Source: Eustoma russellianum
Taxonomy: Eukaryota; Streptophyta; Magnoliopsida; Gentianales; Gentianaceae
Assembly: GCA_036186865.1 (NCBI GenBank)
Contig: AP025042.1
Span: forward strand, 31,453,235 to 31,517,234
DNA: 64,000 nucleotides
Reading direction: 5' to 3'
Shown: piece by piece, positions 22,244 through 34,900 of the stretch
Numbering within the stretch: the first letter of the stretch is position 1
Layout of the letters: each line of letters opens with the position of its first letter
Translations under genes and position numbers: made by a program
Notes under the pieces: generated by a model
What the model was told of the DNA's origin: nothing
What the model saw: the letters and a program-made list of their open reading frames with translations, nothing else
Databases searched by the model: none

Positions 22244-22421
22244 GATTGGGATCCTCTGACCCTTTCGCCCCTCACCCCCTTGGGATCGCCTGCCACGTGG
22301 CACACATGGAAGGTGGTGAGGCTGGGTGGGGGTCACCGCACCTAGCCTCACAATCCCCTGTGTGCCACATGACGGATGGTCATTTAATACTCCTTAAAAG
22401 GGAGTCAGGTGATCTGATTCC
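22244..22421. mobile_element. Foldback MITE, 178 bp, Mutator-like target duplication
   Basis: Direct repeats CACAAGAATG (10 bp) lie at 22234-22243 and 22422-22431. The ends (GGATTGGGATCCTCTGAC against GGAATCAGATCACCTGAC on the other strand) agree at about 13 of 18 positions. A longer internal inverted repeat (GTGGCACACA...GAGGCT on both arms) makes a hairpin. A 9-10 bp target duplication suggests a Mutator-type family. The arm includes a perfect G-box, CCACGTGG, near 22293. Confidence 0.7.
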
Positions 22422-22544
22422 CACAAGAATGACATAGAAGTATCTGACATAGGCACGCTACAACATGGCGAGTGGGTGGCCATCCCATTCCTTTACACAA
22501 CCTAATGTCTCATTTAGTGTGGGTGTTGTATTGATGTCAGACCG

Positions 22545-22693
22545 AAAGTTTGGCATGTATAGGAACATCTCGTATAGAATACTGCGTAAGTCTTCATCCA
22601 GTTTAGGAGGCTGCTGGACTCCTGATTTGCATCTTCCACAATGTTTCTTGAGGCTGGAGCAATGAGGGCCCTCATGACCAGGGAATAGACTTT
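22545..22693 (+). mobile_element. Fragment of the same SINE family (3' body only)
   Basis: GTAAGTCTTCATCCAG, then TTTAGGAGGCTGCTGGACTC, CTGATTTGCATCTTCCACAA and a GGGCCCTCATGACCAGGGAA-type end match the body of the SINE at 23274-23625. It has no tRNA-like head. It holds a single copy of the CTGATTT module that is duplicated in the full element. Confidence 0.7.
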
Positions 22694-22699
22694 AAGTGT

Positions 22700-23258
22700 G
22701 ATATTGTTTTGTCATGTACAAATCTTAGTTGGAGTTTTCTCTTAATCAGTAAATAATATATTAAAACCAAAGCTGTCACATGAATGGCTCTTATGTTCTA
22801 AGTTCATGTTCCAATAATTGTCTATTTATTCCTCTTTTTCCATTTACATTAGAAACTATGATTAATAGTTGTCTATCTATAGAAATGTACATCCAATTTT
22901 ATAGACGGGTACTATATGGTGTGAATATGTACATAATACTAAAGAGATTGAAATTTCCTAACAATATCTTGGTGTCTTTCACTTATCATTTACGTGGTCG
23001 GTTATCTAGAAGGAAGCATAAATTCAAGCTGCCAAAGTCTGATTATTTTACCTAAAGAAAAGCAGCCGACAAATATGGTGACTTGATCAAGTCGAAGTCA
23101 TCGTAGAAAAAGGCAAATAATGTGGGAGACAAAAATACAAAGGCTGGGGAAATTAGCACACTTCCACACTGTAATCTATTATATTTATGAGACTCCATCC
23201 TCGGTCTTCGTACGTCATTGCACTTGGGTTTATAAGCGTTACCGTCAAAATGTTACGC
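22700..23258. other. Non-coding DNA between SINE copies
   Basis: AT-rich DNA with no coding or repeat signal that I can name. Confidence 0.35.
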
Positions 23259-23273
23259 AAAAAAGTGGGAGCA

Positions 23274-23625
23274 TGCCCGGAAGGTATAGCTCAGTGGTTA
23301 CTCGAATTGGAATTTGTTTCTAGATGTCAAGAGTTCGATTCAGGGGACACGTACAGTATGAGTGTTCTACTGTTGCTAATTTGAAGGCCTGGTTTGCAGG
23401 AGGACACATTGTGTGGGTCGCTGTTTAAATCCTTGCGGGAAGATACCTTATATGGGTCACTATGTAAGTCTTCACCATACCTAGGAGGCCGCTGAGCTCC
23501 TGATTTACATCCTCCACAATACTACTTGGACAGGGACGATAGGGTTCTGATTTACATCCTTCACAATATTTTTTGGGACTGGGACGATAGACCCTCAGGA
23601 CTAGAAAATACCCTTTTGCTCCCAA
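23274..23625 (+). mobile_element. tRNA-headed SINE, full length with 15-bp target duplications
   Basis: AAAAAAGTGGGAGCA flanks the element at 23259-23273 and 23626-23640. The head has box A TATAGCTCAGTGGTTA and box B AAGAGTTCGATTC. The body includes ACCTAGGAGGCCGCTGAG and a 45-bp module (CTGATTTACATCCTCCAC...GGGACGATAGG) that is present twice in tandem (about 23499-23545 and 23548-23595). The 3' end CTTTTGCTCCC plus an A-run matches the minus-strand copy at 21192. It is about 350 bp long. I do not know whether the family has been named. Confidence 0.88.
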
Positions 23626-23776
23626 AAAAAAGTGGGAGCACAATACGTTAAGGCGAATCACAGTGTTTTCTTATTTTTATTAATTTATTACCTTTCTGCT
23701 CAGTTTGATTAAATGATAAAATCTAATGAGCATTAAGTCCTTATGTCATCAAATAATAATTAAAATTTTGTTATCC

Positions 23777-25550
23777 ATACCCATTGAGGCGTGGAAGTAT
23801 TTGGGAGAGAAAGGAGTGCAATGGCTAACTACTCTGTTCAACCGTATTTACAAAACAGGAAAGATGCCAGATGAGTGGAGAAAGAGTGTCGTGGTCCCCC
23901 TATATAAGAACAAAAGAGACGCACAGTGTTGTGGGAACTATAGAGGGATTAAGTTGCTAAGCCATACTATGAAGTTATGGGAGAGAGTAATCGACACTAG
24001 AATTAGGAAAGAAATTCAGGTTACGGTGAACCAATTTAGTTTTATGTCCGGACGGTCAACTACGGAAGCAATACACATTCTCAGGAGATTAATGGAGAAG
24101 TATAGGGAGAAGAAACGCGATTTATATATGGTTTTCATCGATTTTGAAAAGGCGTATGATAGTGTGCCACGCAGCTTAATCTGGGATAGTCTGGATGCAA
24201 GAGGGATCCATATGAAGTATATAGACATAATTAGAGATATGTATGTTGAGACAAAAACAACCGTTCGTACGCCTGTGGGGAATACGGACTTCTTTCCGGT
24301 GGAGGTAGGCATCCATCAAGGGTTTGCGTTGAGCTTATTTCTTTTTGCATTTGTCCTTGATGAGTTGTCAAAGCCGATACAGGAGGCAGTTCCGTGGAAT
24401 ATGCTTTTTGCTGACGATATTGTATTAGTCGCAGAGAGTAGACATACCCTGAGTATGAGACTAGAGCAATGAAGAGGTGTTTTAGAGAGAAAAGGCTTAA
24501 GGATTAGCCGTTCTAAGACCGAGTATCTGCATTGCGACTTCAGCGGCATAGCCGACAGTGAGAATAGTCAGCTCACCATCGATGGTCAAGTGGTACCACA
24601 GGTAAGTAATTTTAAGTACCTAGGATCATTTGTGCAGTAGAATGGAGACATAGATAGTGATGTAGCACACCAAGTTCAAGCAGGCTGGTATAGATAGAGG
24701 GTGGCCTCAGGAGTGCTGTGTGACAAGAATTTCCCAACTAAATTAAAGGAAAAATTTTATAGGGTGGCAGTGCGACCGTCAATGCTATATGGGACAGACT
24801 GCTTGGCCATCAAGAGGTCACATTTGCATAAGATGGAAGTGGCAGAGATGAAGATGTTGAGGTGGATGTGTGGGCATACAAGGCTAGACTCGATCAGAAA
24901 CGAGGTGTTTCGAGAAAGGTTAGGCGTGGTTAGTATAGCAGATAAGATAAGAGAGGGAATAATGAGATGCTTTGGGCATGTCAAGCGGAGACAGACAACG
25001 GCGTCGGTCAGAGCAATTGAAAGCCTCATTGTAAAGGAGAACATGAGTAAAGGCAGGCCCAAACTGACTTAGGATGAGCAGATTAGGCACGACCTACTAA
25101 ATTTGCACCTCTGTGAAGACATGGTCCAGGATAGGAGTGGATGGAGACATAAGATTACGGTTGACGAGGTATATGTCATATATAGCAACACCTTAGAGCA
25201 TATTTACGGACATAGATAGGCGTAGACAATATCTACGCTTTAGGTTGACTTTACACGTGTTTGTTTATGTTTTACCGTTGTTTTGTATTACATGTATATA
25301 TACACGTTATATGTATTTTAATACCGAAAGCCTCTCCTTGGTATTTCTTGAATTCCATCACTAACACATTAGCACACCATATCTCTATTATTATGTTATT
25401 TATGCAGGTACATATAGAGTCAGGGGTCTCACTGGAAGCATACTCTCTATCCTTTGGGACAGAGGTATTGTTTGCCTACCACTTACCCTCCCCAGACCCT
25501 AGCGATAGCTTTTGATGTCGTTGAAATATACTGGATGCAGATGATGATGA
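23777..25550 (+). pseudogene. RTE-type LINE, 5'-truncated, RT domain and 3' end
   Basis: A single frame encodes the RT thumb-to-palm region of a plant non-LTR retrotransposon: 'MPDEWRKSVVVPLYKNK', 'FMSGRSTTEAI', 'DFEKAYDSVP', then the active site 'FADDIVLV' near 24410, and C-terminal 'GHVKRRQ'. Stops fall at 24470-24472, about 24638-24640, 24698-24700 and 25070-25072; three sit where relatives usually have Trp. The endonuclease is missing. Past 25219 the 3' UTR contains GGGTCTCACTGGAAGCATA and CTCCCCAGACCCTAG, the usual plant RTE tail, and ends in a short GAT repeat (25540-25550). Confidence 0.88.
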
Positions 25551-26118
25551 TTAACTGGATGCTAAATTAATTATAGCGTTAAAAGGTTACTAACTTATTA
25601 ATGGATAAAGGTCAAAGTACACCAAGAGTTTTTTTTTAGGAGAACATTTTGACTTCTATTTTTTTTTAGTATTTTGGGTCTTTAGTAGTTTAAAAATCAT
25701 ATATTTTGGCCTTTTCGGTTAAAAACTCCGGTAAAGTAACCGGATTGAATGGGCAATTTTGTCTTTTTATTACTTCATTTTCTCCAACTCATCACCACCA
25801 CTAACCACCATTGGCCGCCTTAATCCCACATCCGGCAGACTCTCTCGCCTAAACCCCCTCTTTTCAAGCTCCCCTTCCCACCACCTTTTCCAAAACCGGA
25901 GACCATAGCTCCAACTCAAGAGATTAGACTCTAAGAACTTCTAGATCAGAACAGCTTCATCTGGGCCTGATAGTTCTTTTCCACAAATTCATATACAATC
26001 GAGTAATCCTGAATCGCCGACTGTGATGGATGTCAATCGGATCCGTGAAAAGTTTGCCTAATCGTTATCCATTTTTCCTTGTGCATAGAGTGATTGAGTA
26101 CATTCCAAGTGTATCCGT
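25551..26118. other. Non-coding DNA, unassigned
   Basis: The left part is T-rich. The right part (25780-25990) is C-rich and resembles a leader or coding remnant, but no frame or known motif is convincing. Confidence 0.35.
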
Positions 26119-28945
26119 TGTGGGCATCAAGAATAGTAGACGAGTATCATGTAAATGAAAGTCTTTTTTTATTGATTTGAATAAGATATAATATGACCTA
26201 TTTATAGCTGAATTTTAGACCCTATTTATGTTATATACTAATTACAATAAATACACTTGATATGATTAGATTCTGCATATAATTGTGATATGATTAGATT
26301 GAATCTCTTATTTGATACTTTCCATCACTCCCCTCAAGTTGGCAGTAGGATTGTCAATGGCTAACTTGCAAAGTACTGAGTCAAGGATCCTTCTGGTGAC
26401 GGTTTTTGTAAGGATATTGGTTAGCTGATCTTCAGACTTACAAACAGGAGATCAATGACACCTTCCTCAAGATTTTCTTTGATGAAATATCAATCCACTT
26501 CTACATGTTTGGTTCAGTCATGCTGCACTGGGTTCTCAGAGATACTTATTGTCGTCTTGTTATCGCACATCAGCTTAGCAGGCAGCCTTAGAGGAAAACC
26601 AATCTCTTGCATTAGCTTCTTTAGCCAAAGTACCTACATAACACCCTACGCAATTCTTCTGAATCCAGCTTTTGCACTTGATAACGCAACTGCCTTCTCT
26701 TTCTTGCTTCTCAATGTAACTAAATTTTCTCCTACTATGGTGAATTTGCCGGAAGTGGACCAATTGTCATTCTGGCTACCTGCCCAGTCAGCATCAGTAT
26801 ATACCTCCATGTCTAAGTGTCCATCTTTTGAAACACTATTCTCTTGCCTGATGTTTCCTTCAAATACCGTACTTTCCGTATTGCTGCTTCCATGTGTTTT
26901 TCTTGTGGTTGATGTATAAATTGGCTCACAACTCCCACGGTATATGTTATATCTGGTCTGGAGTGGAAGATATAAATCAATTTTCCTACCAGTCTCTAAT
27001 ACTATTCTCGATTTGCTCCTAGTGCCCTTTCCTTTATTTGCAATTTATAATTCAAGCATACCGGTGTCTCACTTGGTTTGCAATCAATCATCCCAACCTC
27101 AGCTAGCAAGTCAAAAATATACTTCCGATGCGACACAAAGATTCCTATCTTCGACCGGAGAATTTCAATTCCAAAAAAGTACTTCACTCCATTTAAGCCC
27201 TTCTCAATTCTGTAAACATGTTTTCCCGGAGCCGTGCGATTTCCACTTTCTCATTTCCTGTGATGATCATATCGTCCACATATATAATTAGACACGTGAT
27301 TAGGTCCCATTTTTCTTAAAGAACAAAGTATGATCAGCGTTACTTTGTTTGTATCCATTCTTTTTTATGACCACAGTGAACCTTTCGAACCATGCTCATG
27401 GCCACTGTTTTAAACTATAGAGAGTTTTTTTTAAGTCAGCAGGGCTACACCCTTTCGAAACTCATCAGAAATACTTGGCGAAGTTTCGATATATACCTCT
27501 TCTTTCAACTCCCAATGTAGGAATGCATTCTTAACGTCAAAGTGATGAATAGGTCCATCTTTCTTAGCTGCAACTGAGAACAATACTCTGATGGTATCAA
27601 TCTTTGCAACCGGAGAAAAAACTCACTGAGTAGTCGATTCCATACGTCTGTGTGTATTCTTTAGCTACAAGTCTGGCCTTATATCACTCAAATGTCCCAT
27701 CCGCCTGTATTTCATGGTAAACATCCACTTACAGCCCCCTAGTTTCTTTCCTTTTGCCAGCTCACACTGTTTACATGTCTCATTCTTCTACAGGGCGTCC
27801 ATTTATGCTTTTATTGCCTTTATCCACTCAATATTCTTGCTTGCCTCAGAGCACAGAATAGAAAAGAACACCTTAGCACATTCTACAACTCTCCCCTGGC
27901 TACATTGACAAGATATATAGAAGTCCAGGCACCCGTTCTAGTAACTACTTGTCTGGTTGTATACGCCTGTTTTTTCTTTTAGGAAGAACCCGTACATCTC
28001 TCTCAATCAGCTCATTAGTATTCTCTACATTAGGCGGAACAGAGAGTTCTTCATTAGGGTGTGGATCACTTACTTCTTGTTGGACATTCAACAAAAGAGA
28101 CTTATTGGCAGTGGAAACTGGCTCATTGGCCCTTCCTTTGTTGGGAGAGGCCTCTTTGGTGGCGCCATCTACTCGTTCTTGTTGGATAGTCTCTAGACAG
28201 CCGAAGCTATGTAACCAATTTAGGGACTCATTAAATTCAACCCCTTGAGGTCTAGGGTCAAAAAAATACTCAGAATTAAGGAATACACAATCCATTGTGA
28301 CATGGATACAACGGGTAGTGGGATTGTAATACTGGTAGCCTTTCAGGAGGACAGCAACCCGACAAACACATTTTTCTCGATGCAGGAGTCCAGTTTGGAG
28401 CGTTCGATTTTTGAGATATGTATAAACACGGATAAACTAAAAACACAAGGGAGAAGAGTCAGGGATGATGGAATGGTTGTTTTAGAGGCATCGTTTGTGA
28501 GAATTAAGGTCAAGAACTTTTGTTGGTAGTTGGTTCAGGAAGTAGACTGAGGTAGCGACAGCTTCGTGGCAGAAGTATTTAGGGCATGTGACTCGACTAG
28601 CATAGATTGTGTCATTTTGAGGATAATGCGGTATTTTCTTTCGGCTACTTTGTGGTGTATTTGGACAGGTTGTTTGATGTATCAATCTGTTATCTCTGAA
28701 TAATGATTTCTACTGTTCATTCACATATTCGCGACCATTATCTGAGCATAGGATATGAATTTTGGTGCTATATTGTGTTTGGACCATGTGAAAGAAATTG
28801 ATAAAATTTTCTAGGACTTCAGATTTGTGTTTTAGAAAGTATACATATGTCATGCGGGAGAAATCATCGATAAATAATAAGAAATATTGAAACTAACTAT
28901 AAATAGACATGTGCTTATCCTTATGCCAGAATACACCAATGGAAA
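26119..28945 (-). mobile_element. Ty1/copia element, 5'-truncated and decayed
   Basis: On the minus strand the 3' LTR occupies 26119-26327 (about 209 bp, starts TGATGGAAAG and ends GCCCACA, with a TATA box in CTATAAATAGGTC), preceded by the tract CTTGAGGGGAG. Upstream on that strand are fragments of RNase H ('ENPVQHD', 26460-26540), RT ('KYFFGIEILRSKIGIFVSHRKY', split, 27002-27187), the RT-INT linker (27945-28295) and integrase (28482-28950), with many stops and shifts. Protease, gag and the 5' LTR are absent. It resembles the element at 59870-64000. Confidence 0.82.
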
Positions 28946-29374
28946 GATATTGTCGACTCAACTATTATTTGGTTGAAATTAGTTGGCTATACTTGATTTA
29001 GTTGGTATCTTTCCATCTACTAAAAATAATGCATGATTATGATTTAGTAAAAGATTCATGTTGTCACAACTTCTTGACATATAAGAACTTCTCAATTTAA
29101 TGGGATATAAGAGTATGAAACTAAGATTCTTCATCTAATTAGATGTGTAAAAGAAAAAGTGCCAATGCTAGAAAGGGTTCTTAACCCATGGATTTATTCT
29201 GAACTTTTGAATGAATGCTTACTATTAGATATCTTCATTAAAGACGTAGGTTTGTGTTCAAAAGCCTGTGTGTGTGTATATATATATATATATCGAAATT
29301 TTTCATCACTCAAAATGAAAATTATATTGAGAAAAGAAATGATTTGCAACCATCTTGTAATCTTGTTATCCATA
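28946..29374. other. Non-coding DNA, unassigned
   Basis: AT-rich with a short TA microsatellite near 29276-29293. No coding signal. Confidence 0.35.
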
Positions 29375-29860
29375 ATACAACAATTACAATGACAACATTC
29401 AAACTTTTTTCCACTATGTAGGGTTGGCTATATGGTTCAATAAGCTATCTTGCGATTTATTTATTTTTAATTTTGTTTAGTCGTAGCTTAAATCTTGTCC
29501 TGTTTTTGTGTCTCGTAGTACCTAATGCATAATATGCGTAGAATATGCCTCTTTCAAATATCATCTCAATTGTGATTCTCGCTTAAATACCTAAAATTTG
29601 ATTTATTCTTATACCCTCTAAATGACGTTGGCTACATGAATCAATTATCTCTAATGTGCTCTATCATTAATCACATGCTCATCAATTGTCAGATAAGTCA
29701 AATTCTTGATTATTGTCTCTCTATATGTCTTCTTTGATCTTTTTCTCATACTATTAACATGCACATCATTTATTATCTCACACTGTCTAACATGTGTATT
29801 TAGAAGACGTCTTTGCACATGCTCATACCATCTTATTTTTGAATGTCTCATCTTCTTGTT
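29375..29860 (-). pseudogene. RTE-type LINE 3' remnant, minus strand
   Basis: The frame at 29651-29851 encodes 'KIRWYEHVQRR' and 'KKTYRETIIKNL', which match the end of plant RTE-LINE proteins (compare GHVKRR in the LINE at 23777). The flanking CAACAATTACAATGACAAC and TAGGGTTGGCTATATGGTTC (29380-29440) are typical 3' tail sequences of these elements. Heavily decayed. Confidence 0.65.
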
Positions 29861-29915
29861 TATAGGAGCAACTCCAACTTTTCTTCTTATATGTTAGTTT
29901 CTTATTTTATCCTTT

Positions 29916-29917
<2 letters not shown>

Positions 29918-29963
<46 letters not shown>

Positions 29964-29972
29964 TATATATAT
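29918..29972. repeat. (AT)n microsatellite
   Basis: An almost pure AT dinucleotide run of about 50 bases with one G interruption. Confidence 0.95.
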
Positions 29973-30750
29973 CTTAATGTTTTATCCTGAATAACTATAA
30001 GTTAGTTACACTTGTCATTATTCAGAATGATTGTTTTCTTTTGATCATATGTCTTTTTCTCTTAGAACTCGTCGGTTGTAGTTTGGTTGTAATTTGTAAC
30101 CAATGTCGAAGAGCTTTTATTTTATTTTCTTTTTGGTTTTGACGAAGAGCTTTTATTGTTAAAAGTCTTAAGACAACTAGAATGTATGATTATTTCATGT
30201 GTTATTTTAATTGTTTGAGAACACATATATGATGTTAGCCTTAGACATACGTTATTCGTTCTTATCGAAATTGTGGTTCATATCCAGAGAAATAGGTTAG
30301 GTTTTTTTTTTCCTATTTCCTTTTCCTTTTTTTTTATTTTTTAATGCATCGACTAAGACTGAATCGGTAAAAAAAATAATTAGCTTTTTATTTAGAATAA
30401 AGAAAAATATAAATATAACTAGTTTTCATTTAGACTGAGTTACTTTAAGCTATAATAAGATAATGTCTCTTGTATTTAGTTATCAAGTTGGAAGAAGAGT
30501 CTACTTGTAAAAAAATATAGTTGTATGACCTAATTGATAGGATTTCAACTTCTTCTAGTGATAAAAATGAGAAAGTGGAATGAAGCTTAATACAACAATA
30601 AAAATTCCTGATAATCGAATAAAATTGTCGGAGAAAGATTTAACAATTTAATAAAAAAAAGTGAAGTAAAGATTGCAAATATGTATCGTGCCTAAATAAT
30701 ACGCTTAAAAAATAACCTTACCCACGTACTCCTTTTTTTTTTAATAACCT
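29973..30750. other. Non-coding AT-rich DNA
   Basis: Long A and T runs and no coding signal. It ends at the AAAAC target duplication of the next element. Confidence 0.4.
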
Positions 30751-30755
30751 AAAAC

Positions 30756-31694
30756 TATTATAAATCTAAGTAATGTAATATAGAAAATATTGAAGACAAA
30801 AGAGGATAATAAGTAGAGAATAAGAATATATTATTTCTTATTAAAAGGTGTATCTAATATGTCTAACATAGTCTCCTATAGGGGTGTCAAACAGGTCGTG
30901 TATTGTGTTTCGTGTTTCGTGTTTTTCGGGTTTCGTGTATCAAAGTGTCATACTCATATCTTACCCATTTGCTTCGCGTGTATGGATGTAGATACCCAAA
31001 CTCGTACATGTCAGGTTTCGTGTCGTGTATCGTGTATACCCACGAACTTGACAAGTACAAATATTTCAAGTCATGTACATGTCATTTCATGTACTTTTCA
31101 GGTTTCGTGTATTTTTCATGTTTCGTGTACTTAAACGACTATTGATACAATGTATGAAAGAACAATAAGTACACAACCAAATGTTAAATATTAAAATGAG
31201 TGAGGTCCTCTAAACTCAAATCACTTGACTCTGTAATAATAAATTAAAGAAATAGGATTTGGGAATGGAGGAAAGGGGAACCGAACAGGGTTACTTAGTA
31301 GCGCGGTAGTCTTTTTTTGGAAAAAATTATTTTTTATTTTATTAATTATAAATTTTATTTAAAATTCATTTTTTTAATTTCGTGTATAAACGGGTATCCG
31401 CAGGTATACCCGGACACGACCCGCCATTGGCGTGTATCTTTCAGGTCTTACCCGATTTGTACACGAAACCCGCCAAGGTCATACCCATACCCGCGAAAAT
31501 TCGTGTCAGGTTCGAGTCGGGTTTCGTGTCGTGTCTGAAATTGCCACCCCTAGTCTCCTATTTATAGAACTTTAGGATGAGGATACATTGAATTGGTTAC
31601 ACCCTTTCTAGGACACATTTGGATTGATATAATCTTTGTTGTTCTCAAGACTATCTTGGACATCCACAATTCACAATTCATAATGTTCATAACA
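30756..31694 (-). repeat. 3' LTR of copia element, interrupted by a hAT-type element
   Basis: Without the 674 bp insert and its 8 bp duplication the LTR is 257 bp and matches 37297-37556. On the minus strand it starts TGTTATGAAC and ends GATTTATAATA, so the 3' end is TA, not the usual CA. Confidence 0.85.
30879..31552. mobile_element. Non-autonomous hAT-type element, 674 bp
   Basis: The inverted ends TAGGGGTGTCAAA and TTGCCACCCCTA are flanked by the 8-bp duplication GTCTCCTA (30871-30878 and 31553-31560). The other LTR of the host copia has the uninterrupted site. Both subterminal regions are crowded with CGTGTTTCGTGT / CGGGTTTCGTGT repeats, as expected for transposase-binding sites. There is no transposase frame; small open frames inside come from the repeats. 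Confidence 0.9.
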
Positions 31695-31959
31695 CTCCCC
31701 ATTGGATGTCCAAATTTTACCGAATATGCATTGTTAAAACATTGCCAAGAAAAACACAGTGGGATAAAAACTTGGACGAAAAAAAAGAGTACTCATTCAT
31801 AAAAATTGGTTCATGCGATGAACTGCCTCGTTAAAACCTTGCCAAGAAAAACTCAGTGTGATAAAAACTTGGACGAAGGAAAACGAGCATAGTGTGTATA
31901 TAGCAATCACACTCTCCCAGATGCCGTCATGAAGTTTTTAAGTCGATGCATTCCAATGT

Positions 31960-34900
31960 TGTAGATCATCTCTCGAAACGTAGTCGTTGGTAGTGATTTG
32001 GTGAACAAATTAGCAAAGTTCTTACTTGATTGTATCTGCTAAATATCAATGTCACCATTCTTTTCAAGATCATGAGTGTAAAAAAATTTTGGTGATATAT
32101 GCTTTGTTCTATCTCCTTTGATGTAGCCATTCTTAATTTGAGCAATACATGCAGCATTATCTTTAAACAATATTGTTGGAGTCTCCTTTAGTGAAGATAA
32201 TCCACATGACTTTTGGATATGCTGAATAATCGATCTCAACCATATGCATTCACAACTTGCTTCATGCAATGCCAAAATCTCGGAATGGTTGGACAATATG
32301 GCTGTCAATGTCTGGTTCAAGTAAAGACATATCTACTATGTGATCTTCCTTTATGAGGGTCAGATAAATATTCAGCATCAACATAACCTATTAATTGTGA
32401 CTCGAAATTCTTTGAGTAGTATAAACACATACCTGGAGTTCCACGAAGATAACGTAAAATGTGCTTAACACCATTCCAATGTCTTCGTATTGGTGTTGAG
32501 TTGTATCTTGCCAATAAATTCACTGAGAATGCTATATCTGGTCTTGAGCAATTCGCAAGACATATTAAGGCACCAATAACACTAAGATATGGTACTTCTA
32601 GACCTAATAATTTTGCATCATCTTCTGGTGGTCGAAATGAATCTTTCTTTACATTTAATGATCATACAACCACATGACTACTTAATAGATGAGCTTTATC
32701 CATATGAAATCATTTTAATATCTTCTTCGTATATGTAGATTGATGGAGAAAAATTCCATTAGACAAATGGTCGATCTGTATGCTGAGACAAAATTTGGAT
32801 TTGACAAGATTTTTCATCTCAAACTCTTTCATGGGATAATTAGCAGTTTTAGCAAGCTCTTCAGGAGTTCCAACAAGATTTAAATCATCAACATACACCG
32901 CAATTGTAGAGAATACACTATTAGATCTTTTGATAAATATACAGGGACAAATTGGATTATTTATATATCCTTCTTTAACAAGGTACTCACTAAGACAATT
33001 ATACCATATTCTGCCGATTATTTTAATCCATAAAAGGATCTCTGTAATTTGATTGAGTATGATACATGCATCCTTTGGTTATATGTTTCGGGCAATTTAA
33101 ATCCTTTTGGGATTTTCATATAAATATCATTATCTGAAAATCCATATAAGTATGCGGTAACCACATCCATTAATCACATATCAAGGTTTTTAGTGACTCC
33201 TAGGCTGATTAGATATCGTAATGTTATGACATCATTTACCGAGGAATATGTTTTATCATAATCAAGCCCATATCTTTGTCGAAAACCTTGCGTAACAAGA
33301 CGTGCTTTGTATCACACAACCTCATTTTTCTCGTTGCGTTTTCATACAAAAACCATTTATATCCAATAGTTCTTATCCCTTCAGGGGTTTGGACTATGGG
33401 TCCAAATACTTTGCAACTTCTTAATGATTTTAGTTTTGCTTGGATTGCATCTTTCTATTTTGATTAATCATTTCTGTGTCGACAATCTTCAATGGACCCC
33501 GGTTCAGGATCATCATTTAGAATATCATATGCAATTGTATAAGCAAAAAAACATGATCAATAATAACCTTTTGTCTATTTCAATTTTCTCATGTACTTAC
33601 ATTATTCAAAGAGGTCTTTTCAAAATTTTGTTCATTTGCTTCTTCAGGAGCAACTTGTTTATCAATTTTATGCCGATCACTTTCTATTTCTAGAGCGCTT
33701 TCAAGTTGTGAACTTCTTTTCTCTTCTAGAGTATTAATTTGTACACTTCTGTTTCAAGGGTTCTTATCTTTTGCTCCGACCGGACGCCCACGTTTCAAAC
33801 TTGATTTTGGTATATCATCATTATGTCTTTCAGAGAGATCAAGTTAAATCGGCCTATTCATTCCCGGTATGAGGGATTTTATTACCTTTTTACTCTCAAT
33901 AAATGTGTCAGACAACTGATTTGCAATATTCTGTAGATGGATTATCCTTTTTACTTCTTGCTCATTGATTTGTTCATGGGTCAAGATGAAAAAGTGAAGG
34001 AACGTTCCATGTAATTTTAGACGTTCTTCAGGAAACAGTACTTTCTCTTTCCCAGATGACAGGAAAACTTGCTCATCAAAACGGCAATCAGCATATCTCG
34101 TCCTAAATAAATCACCCGTCAGGGGCTCAATATATCTCACAATAAAAGGAGAATCAAAACCCACTTATATTCCTAAACGTCTTTGAGGACCAGTTTTGTC
34201 CGTTGTGGTGGGGCAATCGGAACATAAATCGCACAACCAAAAATCTTTAAATGTGAAATATCATAATGTTGGCCAGCTTCTTTCTGGAATGGCGAGTATG
34301 GTTGAAACGAACTGTGTCTAAGCCGGACCAAAAAGATACATGCAGAATTTCATGTCTCCAAGCCGATACGGTAAATTTGAGCTCAAAATCATAGGTCGAG
34401 CAATCAGTTGTAAACGTTTGATAAATTACTCTGCCAGGCCATTTGAGTTTGCACATGTGCCGCTGAATGCTTAACATCAATCCCAATCGACATGCAATAA
34501 TAATTAAAAGCTTGGGACGTAAATTCACTGACATTATTAAGACGAATAGATTTAATCGGATAATCTGGAAATTGTATAATCTGAGCAAGAAGCTTCGCAA
34601 AAGGTACAATTCTCGTTAAGAGCAAACTCATATTAGACTATCTTGAGGAGGCATCCAATAAGACTATAAAATAACAAAATGGTCCACAAGGTAGATCAAT
34701 AGGTCCACAAATATCCCCTTGTATTCGTTGTAAAAACATTGGAGATTCAACATAAACCTTCATCGGTGGTGGCCTCTTGATTAGTTTCCCTCGTGAACAA
34801 GCGACACACACAAACACGAGGTAAAAGAATCTTTTGGTTCTTAAAAGGGTGCCCATATGAGTTTTGTACTATTCTACGCATCATTACCAAACCCGAGTGA

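Noticed and set aside
22225..22437. 70-codon open frame
   Set aside because: It coincides with the foldback MITE and its target duplications.
26455..26919. 154-codon + strand frame
   Set aside because: Shadow of the minus-strand copia RNase H/RT remnant.
30859..31145. Cys-rich small open frames ('CVSC', 'SCRVSC')
   Set aside because: They arise from GTTTCGTGT subterminal repeats of the hAT-type element.
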